From Nitrosospira sp. (GTDB taxonomy: Bacteria > Pseudomonadota > Gammaproteobacteria > Burkholderiales > Nitrosomonadaceae): a DNA stretch of 5,117 nucleotides. The notes beneath the pieces were generated by a model. It ran no database searches. It saw only the letters and a program-made list of their open reading frames with translations, and was not told the origin of the DNA. Positions within the stretch are counted from its first letter, which is position 1, and each line of letters opens with the position of its first letter. Made by a program: the position numbers and the translations under genes. Of this stretch, positions 1 through 5,117 are shown piece by piece. The stretch covers positions 1 through 5,117 of the forward strand of contig JAKDLC010000178.1 in assembly GCA_030453055.1 (NCBI GenBank), written 5' to 3'.

Positions 1-99
1 GTTCTCGCAGGGTCTGCACAAATCGCCATCACTGGCCGCACCGCAAAGCAGACAATACTTCCTGAATAATGCCTGCACGATTTTTAATCTGTTGTTCAA
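1..99 (-). CDS. comF: ComF-family phosphoribosyltransferase, N-terminal fragment (cut by window edge)
   Basis: Only the first 33 or so codons are inside the window; the gene runs leftward off position 1. The minus-strand translation contains KYCLLCGAASDGDLCRPC, a CxxC-x8-CxxC pattern that would bind zinc. This matches the N-terminal zinc ribbon that precedes the PRTase domain in ComF/GntX-type proteins, which are linked to DNA uptake in competent bacteria and often of unknown role elsewhere. The start is uncertain because no in-frame ATG exists upstream. I chose TTG at 99-97, which puts the first cysteine at residue 16, close to what the family usually shows. GTG at 78-76 and TTG at 123-121 are alternatives, and none has a strong Shine-Dalgarno sequence. 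The gene is divergent from bioB. The family call rests on this short motif only, since the PRTase signature is out of view. Confidence 0.7.
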   Translation of the reverse strand, partial: MNNRLKIVQALFRKYCLLCGAASDGDLCRPCEN

Positions 100-116
100 A
101 AATACAGGATGAAAAA

Positions 117-145
117 TTGACAACGATAGCGGAATCCCTGATGAT
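117..145 (+). promoter_or_regulatory. Candidate sigma70 promoter of the bio operon
   Basis: A perfect -35 hexamer TTGACA (117-122) is followed, after a 17-bp spacer, by GATGAT (140-145), which matches the -10 consensus at four of six positions. Transcription would start near 152. This gives a 5' leader of about 120 nt if bioB starts at 274, or about 11 nt if it starts at 163. It is the best promoter-like pair I can see upstream of bioB, and it lies in the divergent comF-bioB spacer. There is no experimental support. Confidence 0.55.
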
Positions 146-186
146 TCGATTAGTTTCCAAAGATGCGATTGACTGGGCGGCGTCTC

Positions 187-212
187 ATTGTAGCGCAAGA
201 CCGATCGGTCAA
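187..212 (-). promoter_or_regulatory. Weak candidate promoter for the divergent comF gene
   Basis: On the minus strand TACAAT (192-187) is a good -10 hexamer. The nearest -35-like hexamer is TTGACC (212-207), but the spacer is only 14 bp, which is shorter than sigma70 normally uses. If used, transcription toward comF would start near 180. It would then face the bioB promoter and overlap its transcript for about 30 nt. Low confidence because of the spacing. Confidence 0.25.
199..210. promoter_or_regulatory. Perfect 12-bp palindrome, possible operator
   Basis: GACCGATCGGTC is a perfect two-fold symmetric site in the divergent comF-bioB control region. It lies about 50 bp downstream of the inferred bioB transcription start and overlaps the candidate comF -35. 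Its form (two GACCG half-sites meeting at ATC) resembles operators of TetR-type repressors. It does not resemble the BirA operator (TTGTAAACC-type arms around a long spacer) or the alphaproteobacterial BioR box. It lies outside the preferred bioB coding region but inside the longer alternative reading from 163. That it is a regulator site is inference from symmetry and position. Confidence 0.35.
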
Positions 213-273
213 TCGCCTTACTAACCCGTTTATCTCCGGCATAGCTTTTGACTTGGATACACCTGGGAAGCCA

Positions 274-1272
274 ATGGAAAAGCAATCAGGCGGCGCAGTG
301 GGTAAACCCGCTGGCAAACTAGCCGGCGCATCCGCAGGATCACTGCGCTGGAGCGTTTCCCGGATCGAGGGGTTACTGAACCTGCCGTTCAGCGATCTGA
401 TTCATCACGCCCAATTGGTTCATCGCCAACATCACGACGCCAACGCGGTGCAATTATCCACATTGATTTCAGTCAAGACCGGAGGCTGTCCTGAGGATTG
501 CGGTTACTGCCCGCAGGCGGCGCGTTATCGCACGAATGTCGAGAACCAGGACATGTTGTCGCTCGACGAAGTGGTTGCAACGGCCGCAGCCTCGAAGGCG
601 CAAGGCGCATCGCGTTTCTGCATGGGGGCGGCATGGCGTGGGCCCAAGCAGCGAGACATCGACAAAATGGTGGAGATGGTTAGCGCCGTCAAAGCGCTGG
701 GGCTTGAAACCTGCGCCACGTTAGGCATGTTGAAGCCGGGGCAGGCGGAGCAACTGAGACGAGCCGGCCTCGATTATTACAATCATAACCTTGATACGGC
801 GCCGGAATTTTACGGTGAAATCATCACAACGCGAAATTACCGCGATCGCCTGGATACTCTGGAGAAAGTTCGCGGTGCAGGCATGCAGGTATGTTGTGGC
901 GGCATCGTGGGCATGGGCGAATCACGCCATGCCCGCGCCGGACTGATCGCCCAGCTGGCGAATCTTGATCCTTACCCCGAATCCGTTCCCATCAACCATC
1001 TGGTTCAGGTGGAGGGTACGCCGTTGCATGGCACGGCGGCGCTCGATCCGCTGGAATTCGTGCGCACTGTCGCGGCGGCGCGCATTACCATGCCTCAGGC
1101 GATGGTAAGGCTGTCGGCAGGCAGACAGGAAATGCCGGATACGGTGCAGGCGCTGTGTTTTCTCGCCGGCGCCAATTCGATATTCTATGGCGACAAATTG
1201 CTTACCACGGACAACCCGGAAACGGAGCGGGACAAGTCGTTATTCGATAAGCTGGGGCTGCATTCGATGTAG
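274..1272 (+). CDS. bioB: Biotin synthase BioB
   Basis: Radical SAM enzyme that inserts sulfur into dethiobiotin, the last step of biotin synthesis; cytosolic homodimer in the family. Numbering from ATG 274 (332 aa), the [4Fe-4S]/SAM motif is C72-x3-C76-x2-C79. The [2Fe-2S] ligands are C116, C147, C207 and R279. The YNHNLDT motif (N170, N172) and the VRLSAGR segment are also present, all at a constant offset of 19 from the E. coli enzyme. The start is a choice. ATG 274 has a partial SD (GGGA, 5 nt away), GTG 298 lies behind AGGCGG, and ATG 163 would add 37 residues with no family resemblance. From 274, about 24 Gly/Ala/Lys-rich residues still precede the conserved RW. The protein ends in LGLHSM, roughly 30-35 residues shorter at the C-terminus than E. 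coli BioB, whose tail is variable. First gene of the operon. Confidence 0.96.
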   Translation: MEKQSGGAVGKPAGKLAGASAGSLRWSVSRIEGLLNLPFSDLIHHAQLVHRQHHDANAVQLSTLISVKTGGCPEDCGYCPQAARYRTNVENQDMLSLDEVVATAAASKAQGASRFCMGAAWRGPKQRDIDKMVEMVSAVKALGLETCATLGMLKPGQAEQLRRAGLDYYNHNLDTAPEFYGEIITTRNYRDRLDTLEKVRGAGMQVCCGGIVGMGESRHARAGLIAQLANLDPYPESVPINHLVQVEGTPLHGTAALDPLEFVRTVAAARITMPQAMVRLSAGRQEMPDTVQALCFLAGANSIFYGDKLLTTDNPETERDKSLFDKLGLHSM

Positions 1273-1303
1273 GTCCGCCGCAATTTGCCCGGCCTGTCCA
1301 AGC

Positions 1304-1325
1304 TAGCAGCCTGTCGGACTTGAAG
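1304..1325 (+). repeat. Left terminal inverted repeat of the MITE-like element
   Basis: A 22-bp arm, an exact reverse complement of 1448-1469. Beyond the perfect part, similarity continues imperfectly inward: AATCG follows on the left arm and GAAATCG on the inverted right arm, so the ancestral repeat may have been longer. It begins 31 bp after the bioB stop codon. Confidence 0.9.
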
Positions 1326-1375
1326 AATCGAAGCGAAAAAGTGACTGGGCGAGGACAGATTTTGACGATTTTGAA

Positions 1376-1398
1376 GGCCAATAGTTGTTCTATTGGCC
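1376..1398. repeat. Internal hairpin-forming palindrome of the element
   Basis: GGCCAATAG (1376-1384) and CTATTGGCC (1390-1398) are perfect 9-bp complementary arms around the 5-nt loop TTGTT. No T-run follows on either strand, so it does not look like an intrinsic terminator. In RNA it would form the tip of a longer stem made by the two terminal repeats. Confidence 0.85.
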
Positions 1399-1447
1399 GA
1401 AAAAGCGGCGAAATATGGACCGGCCAGACGCTTTTGCAGCCGATTTC

Positions 1448-1469
1448 CTTCAAGTCCGACAGGCTGCTA
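1448..1469 (-). repeat. Right terminal inverted repeat of the MITE-like element
   Basis: A 22-bp arm, an exact reverse complement of 1304-1325. It ends 11 bp upstream of the preferred bioF ATG, so the element lies right up against the bioF translation initiation region. Confidence 0.9.
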
Positions 1470-1480
1470 AGTTAACCAAA

Positions 1481-2677
1481 ATGCTCAACGATCTTATCGG
1501 ACCGCCGCGCGAACCAGGATGCGAACAACTCCGCGAGCAGCTACGCAGCCGGGAAAGCAAAAGGCTGTACCGTCGCCGTCTGATGCTGGAAAGCCCTCAG
1601 CAAACCCATATTTCGATGGCGGGACGTGAATATCTCGCGTTTTGCAGCAACGATTATCTCGGACTCGCCAATCATCCTCAACTGATAGCGGCGGTCTGCC
1701 AAGGCGCGAGGCAATATGGAGTCGGGGCAGGCGCGTCGCACCTCATCAGCGGACATTTTTCAGCGCACCATGCGCTGGAGGAAGCGCTGTCACGATTCAC
1801 CGGGTTTCCCCGGACATTGCTGTTTTCCACCGGATACATGGCGAACGCCGGGGTGGTCACAGCGCTGGCGGGCCGCGGGGATGCGATATTCGCCGACAGG
1901 CTCAATCATGCCTCGCTCAATGATGCCGCGCTCGTTTCACGGGCAAAGTTTTGCCGGTATCCGCACCTCGATCTGGCTGCGCTGGAACGGCAACTCGCCG
2001 TGTCGAGGGCCAAACGCAAACTGGTGATGACTGATGCGGTATTCAGTATGGATGGAGATATTGCGCCGGTCGCCGGTTTGCTGGCCCTATGCGAAAAATA
2101 CGATGCATGGTTGATGCTCGATGATGCGCACGGGTTTGGTGTACTGGGTCCACAGGGGCGTGGAACGGCGTCCCGGTTCGATATGGATTCGCCGCGCATC
2201 GTTTACATGGCCACTCTCGGCAAGGCTGCGGGCGTATTCGGCGCTTTTGTCGCGGCACGACCGGAGGTTATCGAAACCCTGATTCAGCACGCGCGCAGCT
2301 ATATCTATACTACCGCGACCCCTCCACTGCTGTCTCACGCCTTGCTGAAAAGCCTGGAGTTGATCGAAGGGGAAGAATGGCGGCGCGAGAAACTGACGCA
2401 ACTTACGGCGCGGCTTAAAGACGAATTGCAATCGTTGCGCTGGAAGTTGTTACCGTCCACCACCCCTATCCAGCCGTTGATGATAGGGGACAACGATGAA
2501 GCGCTGGAAATCAGCGAGGCATTGCGCGAACGGGGCATCCTGGTTCCGGCGATCCGTCCACCCACCGTTCCGTCCGGCGAGGCGAGGTTGCGGATATCAT
2601 TGTCCGCGTCGCACGATAGGGAAGATGTTGCGCGATTGGGGGCGGTGTTGAGGGACGTAAATAAGGGTTTTCGATGA
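1481..2677 (+). CDS. bioF: 8-amino-7-oxononanoate synthase BioF (KAPA synthase)
   Basis: PLP-dependent alpha-oxoamine synthase that condenses pimeloyl-ACP (or -CoA) with L-alanine to give KAPA, CO2 and the free carrier; cytosolic dimer in the family. From ATG 1481 it is 398 aa, against 384 in E. coli. Visible motifs are FCSNDYLGLANHP near residues 55-67 and LNHASL with the PLP-stacking H143. DDAHGFGVLG follows with D214 and H217, and then the Schiff-base lysine K248 in ATLGKAAGVFG. The C-terminal domain has PIQPLMIGDN and AIRPPTVPSGEARLRISLSA. The start was chosen because family similarity begins shortly after MLNDL. The frame stays open upstream through the MITE-like element (ATG 1415, TTG 1385), but those residues are encoded by the element. 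No clear Shine-Dalgarno precedes 1481; only GCTAAG is nearby. The stop is 4 bp before bioH. Confidence 0.96.
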   Translation: MLNDLIGPPREPGCEQLREQLRSRESKRLYRRRLMLESPQQTHISMAGREYLAFCSNDYLGLANHPQLIAAVCQGARQYGVGAGASHLISGHFSAHHALEEALSRFTGFPRTLLFSTGYMANAGVVTALAGRGDAIFADRLNHASLNDAALVSRAKFCRYPHLDLAALERQLAVSRAKRKLVMTDAVFSMDGDIAPVAGLLALCEKYDAWLMLDDAHGFGVLGPQGRGTASRFDMDSPRIVYMATLGKAAGVFGAFVAARPEVIETLIQHARSYIYTTATPPLLSHALLKSLELIEGEEWRREKLTQLTARLKDELQSLRWKLLPSTTPIQPLMIGDNDEALEISEALRERGILVPAIRPPTVPSGEARLRISLSASHDREDVARLGAVLRDVNKGFR

Positions 2678-2685
2678 CTCGATGA
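2663..2685 (+). promoter_or_regulatory. Ribosome-binding site and three-codon mini-ORF linking bioF to bioH
   Basis: AAGGG (2663-2667) lies 6 nt before an ATG at 2674, which reads ATG-ACT-CGA-TGA. The bioF stop TGA (2675-2677) overlaps that ATG. The mini-ORF's own TGA (2683-2685) overlaps the bioH ATG (2682-2684), giving two ATGA junctions in series. From the same AAGGG to the bioH ATG is 14 nt, longer than ideal. Reinitiation through the mini-ORF would therefore be one way to translate bioH. This is inference from spacing; the ATGs are direct observation. Confidence 0.35.
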
Positions 2686-3455
2686 GCCTTCACATCGAAT
2701 CCTCCGGCGCCGGCGCCGATCTCGTTCTGCTGCATGGGTGGGCCATGCACAGCGGCGTCTGGAGCGGCATACGCGATGGGCTGGCGCACCATTTCCGCCT
2801 GCATCTGGTGGATTTGCCCGGCCATGGATTCAGCCTCGCCGATACGCGCGGTACGCTGGAACGTATGGTCGAAATGGTTGCGGATATTTTACCCGCGAGT
2901 TGTATGGTTTGCGGATGGTCGCTGGGAGGTCAGGTAGCGATCGAACTTGCATTGCGCGAACCGGCGCGTGTCCAAAAGCTTGCCCTGGTTTCAACGACAC
3001 CCTGTTTTGTCAGGCGTAAAGACTGGCGCTGGGGAATGGACGCCGCGACTTTGCAACTGTTCATGCGGAATTTGAAGCGGGATTACGCGACGACCCTGAA
3101 CAGATTCCTGACATTGCAGGTGAGCGGCAGCGACGATGACGCGGCAGTGCTGGCGCAATTGCGCGAAAGCTTTTTTCAGCGCGGCCTGCCGGATGAGGCT
3201 GCGTTGCACACAGGATTACAGATTCTGCTCACGAGCGATCTGCGCGGAAGGTTGGGAAATGTTACTCAACAGACCTTACTGCTGCATGGGGAGAACGATG
3301 TCATTACCGGCCCCGGTGCGGCGAAATGGATGCACCGGCAATTGCAAAATTCAGCGTTGATCATGTTTCCCCGTTGCGGTCATGCACCGTTCTTGTCTTA
3401 TCCCGATCAATTCGTAGCCAGCATGGTACAGCTATTTCATAACTCGGTTAAGTGA
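2682..3455 (+). CDS. bioH: Pimeloyl-ACP methyl ester carboxylesterase BioH
   Basis: Alpha/beta-hydrolase that cleaves the methyl ester of pimeloyl-ACP methyl ester. This ends the disguised fatty-acid elongation cycle and frees pimeloyl-ACP for BioF. It is 257 aa, against 256 in E. coli. The catalytic triad is readable as S80 in the nucleophile elbow CGWSLGGQ, D206 in HGENDVITG, and H234 in RCGHAPFLSYP. The oxyanion-hole HGW motif (H18-G19-W20) and DLPGHGFS (44-51) are also present. Residues near 110-185 form the helical cap (lid) typical of BioH. No signal peptide or membrane segment is visible, consistent with a cytosolic enzyme. It begins 4 bp after bioF and ends 10 bp before bioC. Pairing with bioC in the same operon supports the BioH assignment over a generic esterase. 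Confidence 0.94.
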   Translation: MSLHIESSGAGADLVLLHGWAMHSGVWSGIRDGLAHHFRLHLVDLPGHGFSLADTRGTLERMVEMVADILPASCMVCGWSLGGQVAIELALREPARVQKLALVSTTPCFVRRKDWRWGMDAATLQLFMRNLKRDYATTLNRFLTLQVSGSDDDAAVLAQLRESFFQRGLPDEAALHTGLQILLTSDLRGRLGNVTQQTLLLHGENDVITGPGAAKWMHRQLQNSALIMFPRCGHAPFLSYPDQFVASMVQLFHNSVK

Positions 3456-3465
3456 GCTGCTAACA

Positions 3466-4344
3466 GTGAGTTACGACCATACGATCGACAAGCGCCAGGC
3501 GCGTAACGCCTTTGAGCGAGCGGCGGCATGTTACGACCGGGCGGCGGTTCTGCAACGTGAAGTTTGCGACCGCATGCTGTCGCGCCTCGATTACATTAAG
3601 TACACGCCAAGCGTCATTCTCGATGGCGGCAGCGGCACCGGGTACGGCACGCGTAAACTGCTCATGCGATATCCTGCCGCCAAAGTGGTGGCAATCGACA
3701 TTGCGCTCGCAATGCATGCTCAGGCGCGTCCCGCGGTTTCATGGTGGAGGCGATGGGTGACCGTTCGTGGAAATCGGACAAGCTATGTGTGTGGCGACAT
3801 GGAGCAGATGCCTTTGAAAGATTCATGCGTCGGTCTGGTGTGGTCGAATCTGACGTTGCAATGGTGCAATGACATCAAACGCACGCTTGCCGAGATATAC
3901 CGCGTGCTGCAAACCGACGGTTTGTTCATGTTCAGCACGTTTGGACCGGATACTTTGAAGGAACTGCGCCAGGCGTTTCGTGGCGCGGACAATTATAGCC
4001 ACATCAATCGCTTTACGGACATGCACGATATCGGAGACATGCTGGTGCACAGCGGCTTCGCCACACCCGTCATGGATATGGAATATATCACGCTGACTTA
4101 TGACGAGGTAATCGGCGTGATGCGGGATCTCAAGGCCATCGGTGCGCACAATGTCACCGCGGGCAGGCGGCATGGCTTAACCGGAAAAACCGCCTGGCAA
4201 AAAGCGATAAACCTTTACGAGGCGTTACGAACCGAAGGAAAGGTACCGGCAACCTTTGAAGTGGTTTATGGACACGCATGGAAGCTCAAGCCGCGTACCA
4301 CGATTCTCACCCCCGAAACGAGACGAAAAATCGGCCTTGCATGA
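3466..4344 (+). CDS. bioC: Malonyl-[ACP] O-methyltransferase BioC
   Basis: SAM-dependent methyltransferase that methylates the free carboxyl of malonyl-ACP, so that it primes fatty-acid synthesis toward pimeloyl-ACP methyl ester. It is 292 aa and starts with GTG. The N-terminus KRQARNAFERAAACYDRAA is the BioC hallmark. Class I methyltransferase motif I is LDGGSGTGYG (52-61), the ribose-binding acidic residue is D78 in VAIDI, and motif II lies around CGDMEQMPL (109-117). WSNLTLQWC (116-124) and the RVL-x5-LFMFSTFG strand follow. The loop SWWRRW near residue 92 and the C-terminal YGHAWKLKP are absent from E. coli BioC (251 aa) but fit betaproteobacterial forms. The Shine-Dalgarno is weak (AAGTGAG, overlapping the bioH stop), which with the GTG start suggests modest or coupled translation. 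Confidence 0.95.
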   Translation: MSYDHTIDKRQARNAFERAAACYDRAAVLQREVCDRMLSRLDYIKYTPSVILDGGSGTGYGTRKLLMRYPAAKVVAIDIALAMHAQARPAVSWWRRWVTVRGNRTSYVCGDMEQMPLKDSCVGLVWSNLTLQWCNDIKRTLAEIYRVLQTDGLFMFSTFGPDTLKELRQAFRGADNYSHINRFTDMHDIGDMLVHSGFATPVMDMEYITLTYDEVIGVMRDLKAIGAHNVTAGRRHGLTGKTAWQKAINLYEALRTEGKVPATFEVVYGHAWKLKPRTTILTPETRRKIGLA

Positions 4345-4349
4345 AAGGA
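4343..4349 (+). promoter_or_regulatory. Ribosome-binding site of bioD
   Basis: GAAAGGA overlaps the bioC stop codon (TGA 4342-4344) and lies 9 nt before the bioD ATG at 4359. It is the clearest Shine-Dalgarno in the operon and fixes the bioD start. Confidence 0.7.
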
Positions 4350-4358
4350 TGATTCTCT

Positions 4359-5030
4359 ATGGCGGCAGGTTATTTCGTCACGGGCACGGGAACGGGCGTA
4401 GGCAAGACGCTGATCGGTTGCGCCTTGCTGCACGCCTTTGGCGCGCGCGGCATGGCAGCGGTGGGTATGAAGCCGGTGGCGGCGGGCTGCGAAAACGGAA
4501 AATGGATGGACGTGGAATGGCTCGTCGCGGCAGGCAACGTTTTCGCCCCGCGCGCACTGGTGAACCCTTATGCGCTGATCCCGCCGATTGCGCCGCATAT
4601 CGCGGCGAAACAGTCGGGCATCGACATCGATATTGCACTCATCCGCCAGGCCTGCCTCGAATTGCAGAAAATCGCCGATGTTGTGATCGTCGAGGGCGCC
4701 GGCGGTTTTCTCGTGCCGCTCAACGAGCATGAGGAGGGCGCCAGCCTGGCGCAGGCCTTGGGTTTGCCGGTAGTTCTGGTGGTGGGAATGCAGCTCGGCT
4801 GTCTTAACCATGCATTGCTTACGGCTCAGGCAGTGCGGGCAGCCGGGCTGCCGCTTGCAGGCTGGGTGGCGAACCGCATCGACCCGGAAATGATCGCGTT
4901 CGACGAGAATGTGCTTGCGTTGGAGCGGAGGCTGGATTGCCGGTTGTTGGGGGTGCTGCCGTTCGAGCAAAATGCCGATGCCGGAAAATTATCGGTGCGG
5001 CTGGATATTGAGGGGATGGAGCCCGGATAG
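4359..5030 (+). CDS. bioD: ATP-dependent dethiobiotin synthetase BioD
   Basis: Closes the ureido ring of 7,8-diaminononanoate with CO2 and ATP to give dethiobiotin, the BioB substrate; cytosolic dimer in the family. It is 223 aa, the normal length. The P-loop is GTGTGVGKT (9-17, K16, T17). The substrate lysine K38 lies in GMKPVAAGC, an Mg-binding Asp is likely D51 in WMDVEWL, and E112 lies in VEGAGGFLVPL. VVGMQLGCLNHALLT (141-155) and GWVANRID with N172 match the nucleotide-base contact region. The third P-loop position is Gly where E. coli BioD has Asp (GTDTEVGKT). I recall this variant in other functional BioD families, so it need not mean loss. It is the last gene of the operon as seen; no terminator hairpin follows within the window. 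Confidence 0.95.
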   Translation: MAAGYFVTGTGTGVGKTLIGCALLHAFGARGMAAVGMKPVAAGCENGKWMDVEWLVAAGNVFAPRALVNPYALIPPIAPHIAAKQSGIDIDIALIRQACLELQKIADVVIVEGAGGFLVPLNEHEEGASLAQALGLPVVLVVGMQLGCLNHALLTAQAVRAAGLPLAGWVANRIDPEMIAFDENVLALERRLDCRLLGVLPFEQNADAGKLSVRLDIEGMEPG

Positions 5031-5117
5031 CATAAACGTATCTATCTCTTGACTCACTACACTAGTTCTCATCCAGAAACGTAAGTCATTGCTGCGAAAA
5101 GAAAAAAGGTAAAAAAA
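5031..5117 (+). other. Non-coding tail after bioD with signals for a following gene
   Basis: These 87 bp contain no start-to-stop reading frame of note and no hairpin followed by a T-run, so I see no intrinsic terminator for the operon. TTGACT (5049-5054) resembles a -35 element, but the hexamer 17 bp later (TCCAGA) is a poor -10. Read as a sigma32 type, CTTGAC followed by CTCATCC is also only partial. The end is A-rich, with AAAGGT at 5105-5110 then at least seven A. This looks like a Shine-Dalgarno for a + strand gene whose start codon would lie just beyond 5117. Confidence 0.35.

Larger units (their letters stand above)
1304..1469. mobile_element. MITE-like element in the bioB-bioF gap
   Basis: A 166-bp segment is bounded by perfect 22-bp inverted repeats beginning TAGCAGCCTGTCGG and ending with its reverse complement. 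A 9-bp-stem palindrome sits near its middle. It holds no transposase or other believable gene, so if mobile it would depend on a transposase supplied elsewhere. The outermost bases of the repeats are TA at the left and TA at the right, which fits insertion at a TA dinucleotide with TA duplication as in the IS630/Tc1-mariner group. A CTAG-type target is another reading, since CTAG occurs at 1303-1306. Removing it would leave a bioB-bioF gap of about 42 bp, closer to the tight spacing elsewhere in the operon. I recall similar repeats in nitrosomonad genomes but cannot verify copy number here. Confidence 0.75.

Noticed and set aside
169..197. Second rightward promoter with TTGACT at 169-174
   Set aside because: No acceptable -10 hexamer at 16-18 bp spacing (TAGCGC/AGCGCA); the pair at 117-145 is clearly better.
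1376..1398. Intrinsic terminator between bioB and bioF
   Set aside because: The stem is perfect, but no T-run follows on either strand and the bio genes continue immediately in the same direction.
1362..1416. Outward promoter inside the element driving bioF (TTGACG at 1362)
   Set aside because: No hexamer resembling TATAAT at permitted spacing from TTGACG or the other TTG-type hexamers in the element.
1202..1453. An 83-codon minus-strand reading frame across the bioB end and the repeat element
   Set aside because: It is made of the antisense of the bioB 3' end and the MITE-like element, begins with TTG inside the right repeat, and shows no recognisable domain. Such frames arise from repeat copies and are not evidence of a gene.
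2087..2431. 114-codon minus-strand frame opposite bioF
   Set aside because: Shadow of the conserved bioF coding region, with no start context or family resemblance.
2706..2717. GC palindrome GGCGCCGGCGCC near the bioH start
   Set aside because: It encodes Gly/Ala residues of the BioH N-terminus and is readily produced by GC-rich Gly-Ala codons; no sign of a regulatory role.
3456..3463. GCTGCTAA in the bioH-bioC gap matching the outer end of the MITE-like repeat (1463-1470)
   Set aside because: An 8-nt match with no extension into the rest of the 22-bp repeat and no partner arm nearby; chance similarity is the simplest explanation.
4266..4970. Long 234-codon minus-strand frame opposite bioD
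   Set aside because: It lies antisense to a clear bioD with all motifs intact. The length is explained by GC-rich codon structure, and its translation is rich in His/Arg/Gln with no domain resemblance.

Overview
The window holds a nearly complete biotin-synthesis operon, bioB-bioF-bioH-bioC-bioD, all on the + strand. A fragment of a divergent comF-type gene lies at the left edge, and the start of an unseen downstream gene is hinted at on the right. Protein character (a BioC with the Trp/Arg-rich loop and long C-terminus typical of betaproteobacteria, a BioH/BioC pair, a comF neighbour) suggests a betaproteobacterium, plausibly of the Nitrosomonadales (Nitrosospira/Nitrosomonas-like). That placement is judged from recall of protein style, not from a search.

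Layout. Positions 1-99 (- strand) encode the N-terminus of a ComF-like phosphoribosyltransferase with a four-cysteine zinc motif. Positions 100-273 are the divergent control region, with a good sigma70-type promoter reading toward bioB, a weaker candidate toward comF, and a perfect 12-bp palindrome. bioB follows (preferred start 274, stop 1272). The bioB-bioF gap is 208 bp and is mostly filled by a 166-bp element with perfect 22-bp terminal inverted repeats and an internal 9-bp-stem palindrome. It has the shape of a MITE and ends 11 bp before the preferred bioF start. bioF (1481-2677), bioH (2682-3455), bioC (3466-4344) and bioD (4359-5030) then follow with gaps of only 4, 10 and 14 bp. The last 87 bp are non-coding and end in an A-rich stretch that looks like a ribosome-binding site for a gene starting beyond the window.

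How the genes work together. BioC methylates malonyl-ACP so that it can enter fatty-acid synthesis as a disguised primer. BioH removes the methyl group at the pimeloyl-ACP methyl ester stage. BioF condenses pimeloyl-ACP with alanine to give KAPA. BioD closes the ureido ring of DAPA to give dethiobiotin, and BioB inserts sulfur to give biotin. BioA, the KAPA-to-DAPA aminotransferase, is the one late-pathway enzyme not in the window.

The enzymes are ordinary, with recognisable catalytic residues, and I see no new enzymatic system. The points of interest are the MITE-like insertion inside the operon and what it does to bioF expression, the palindrome in the control region, and a three-codon mini-ORF linking bioF to bioH.
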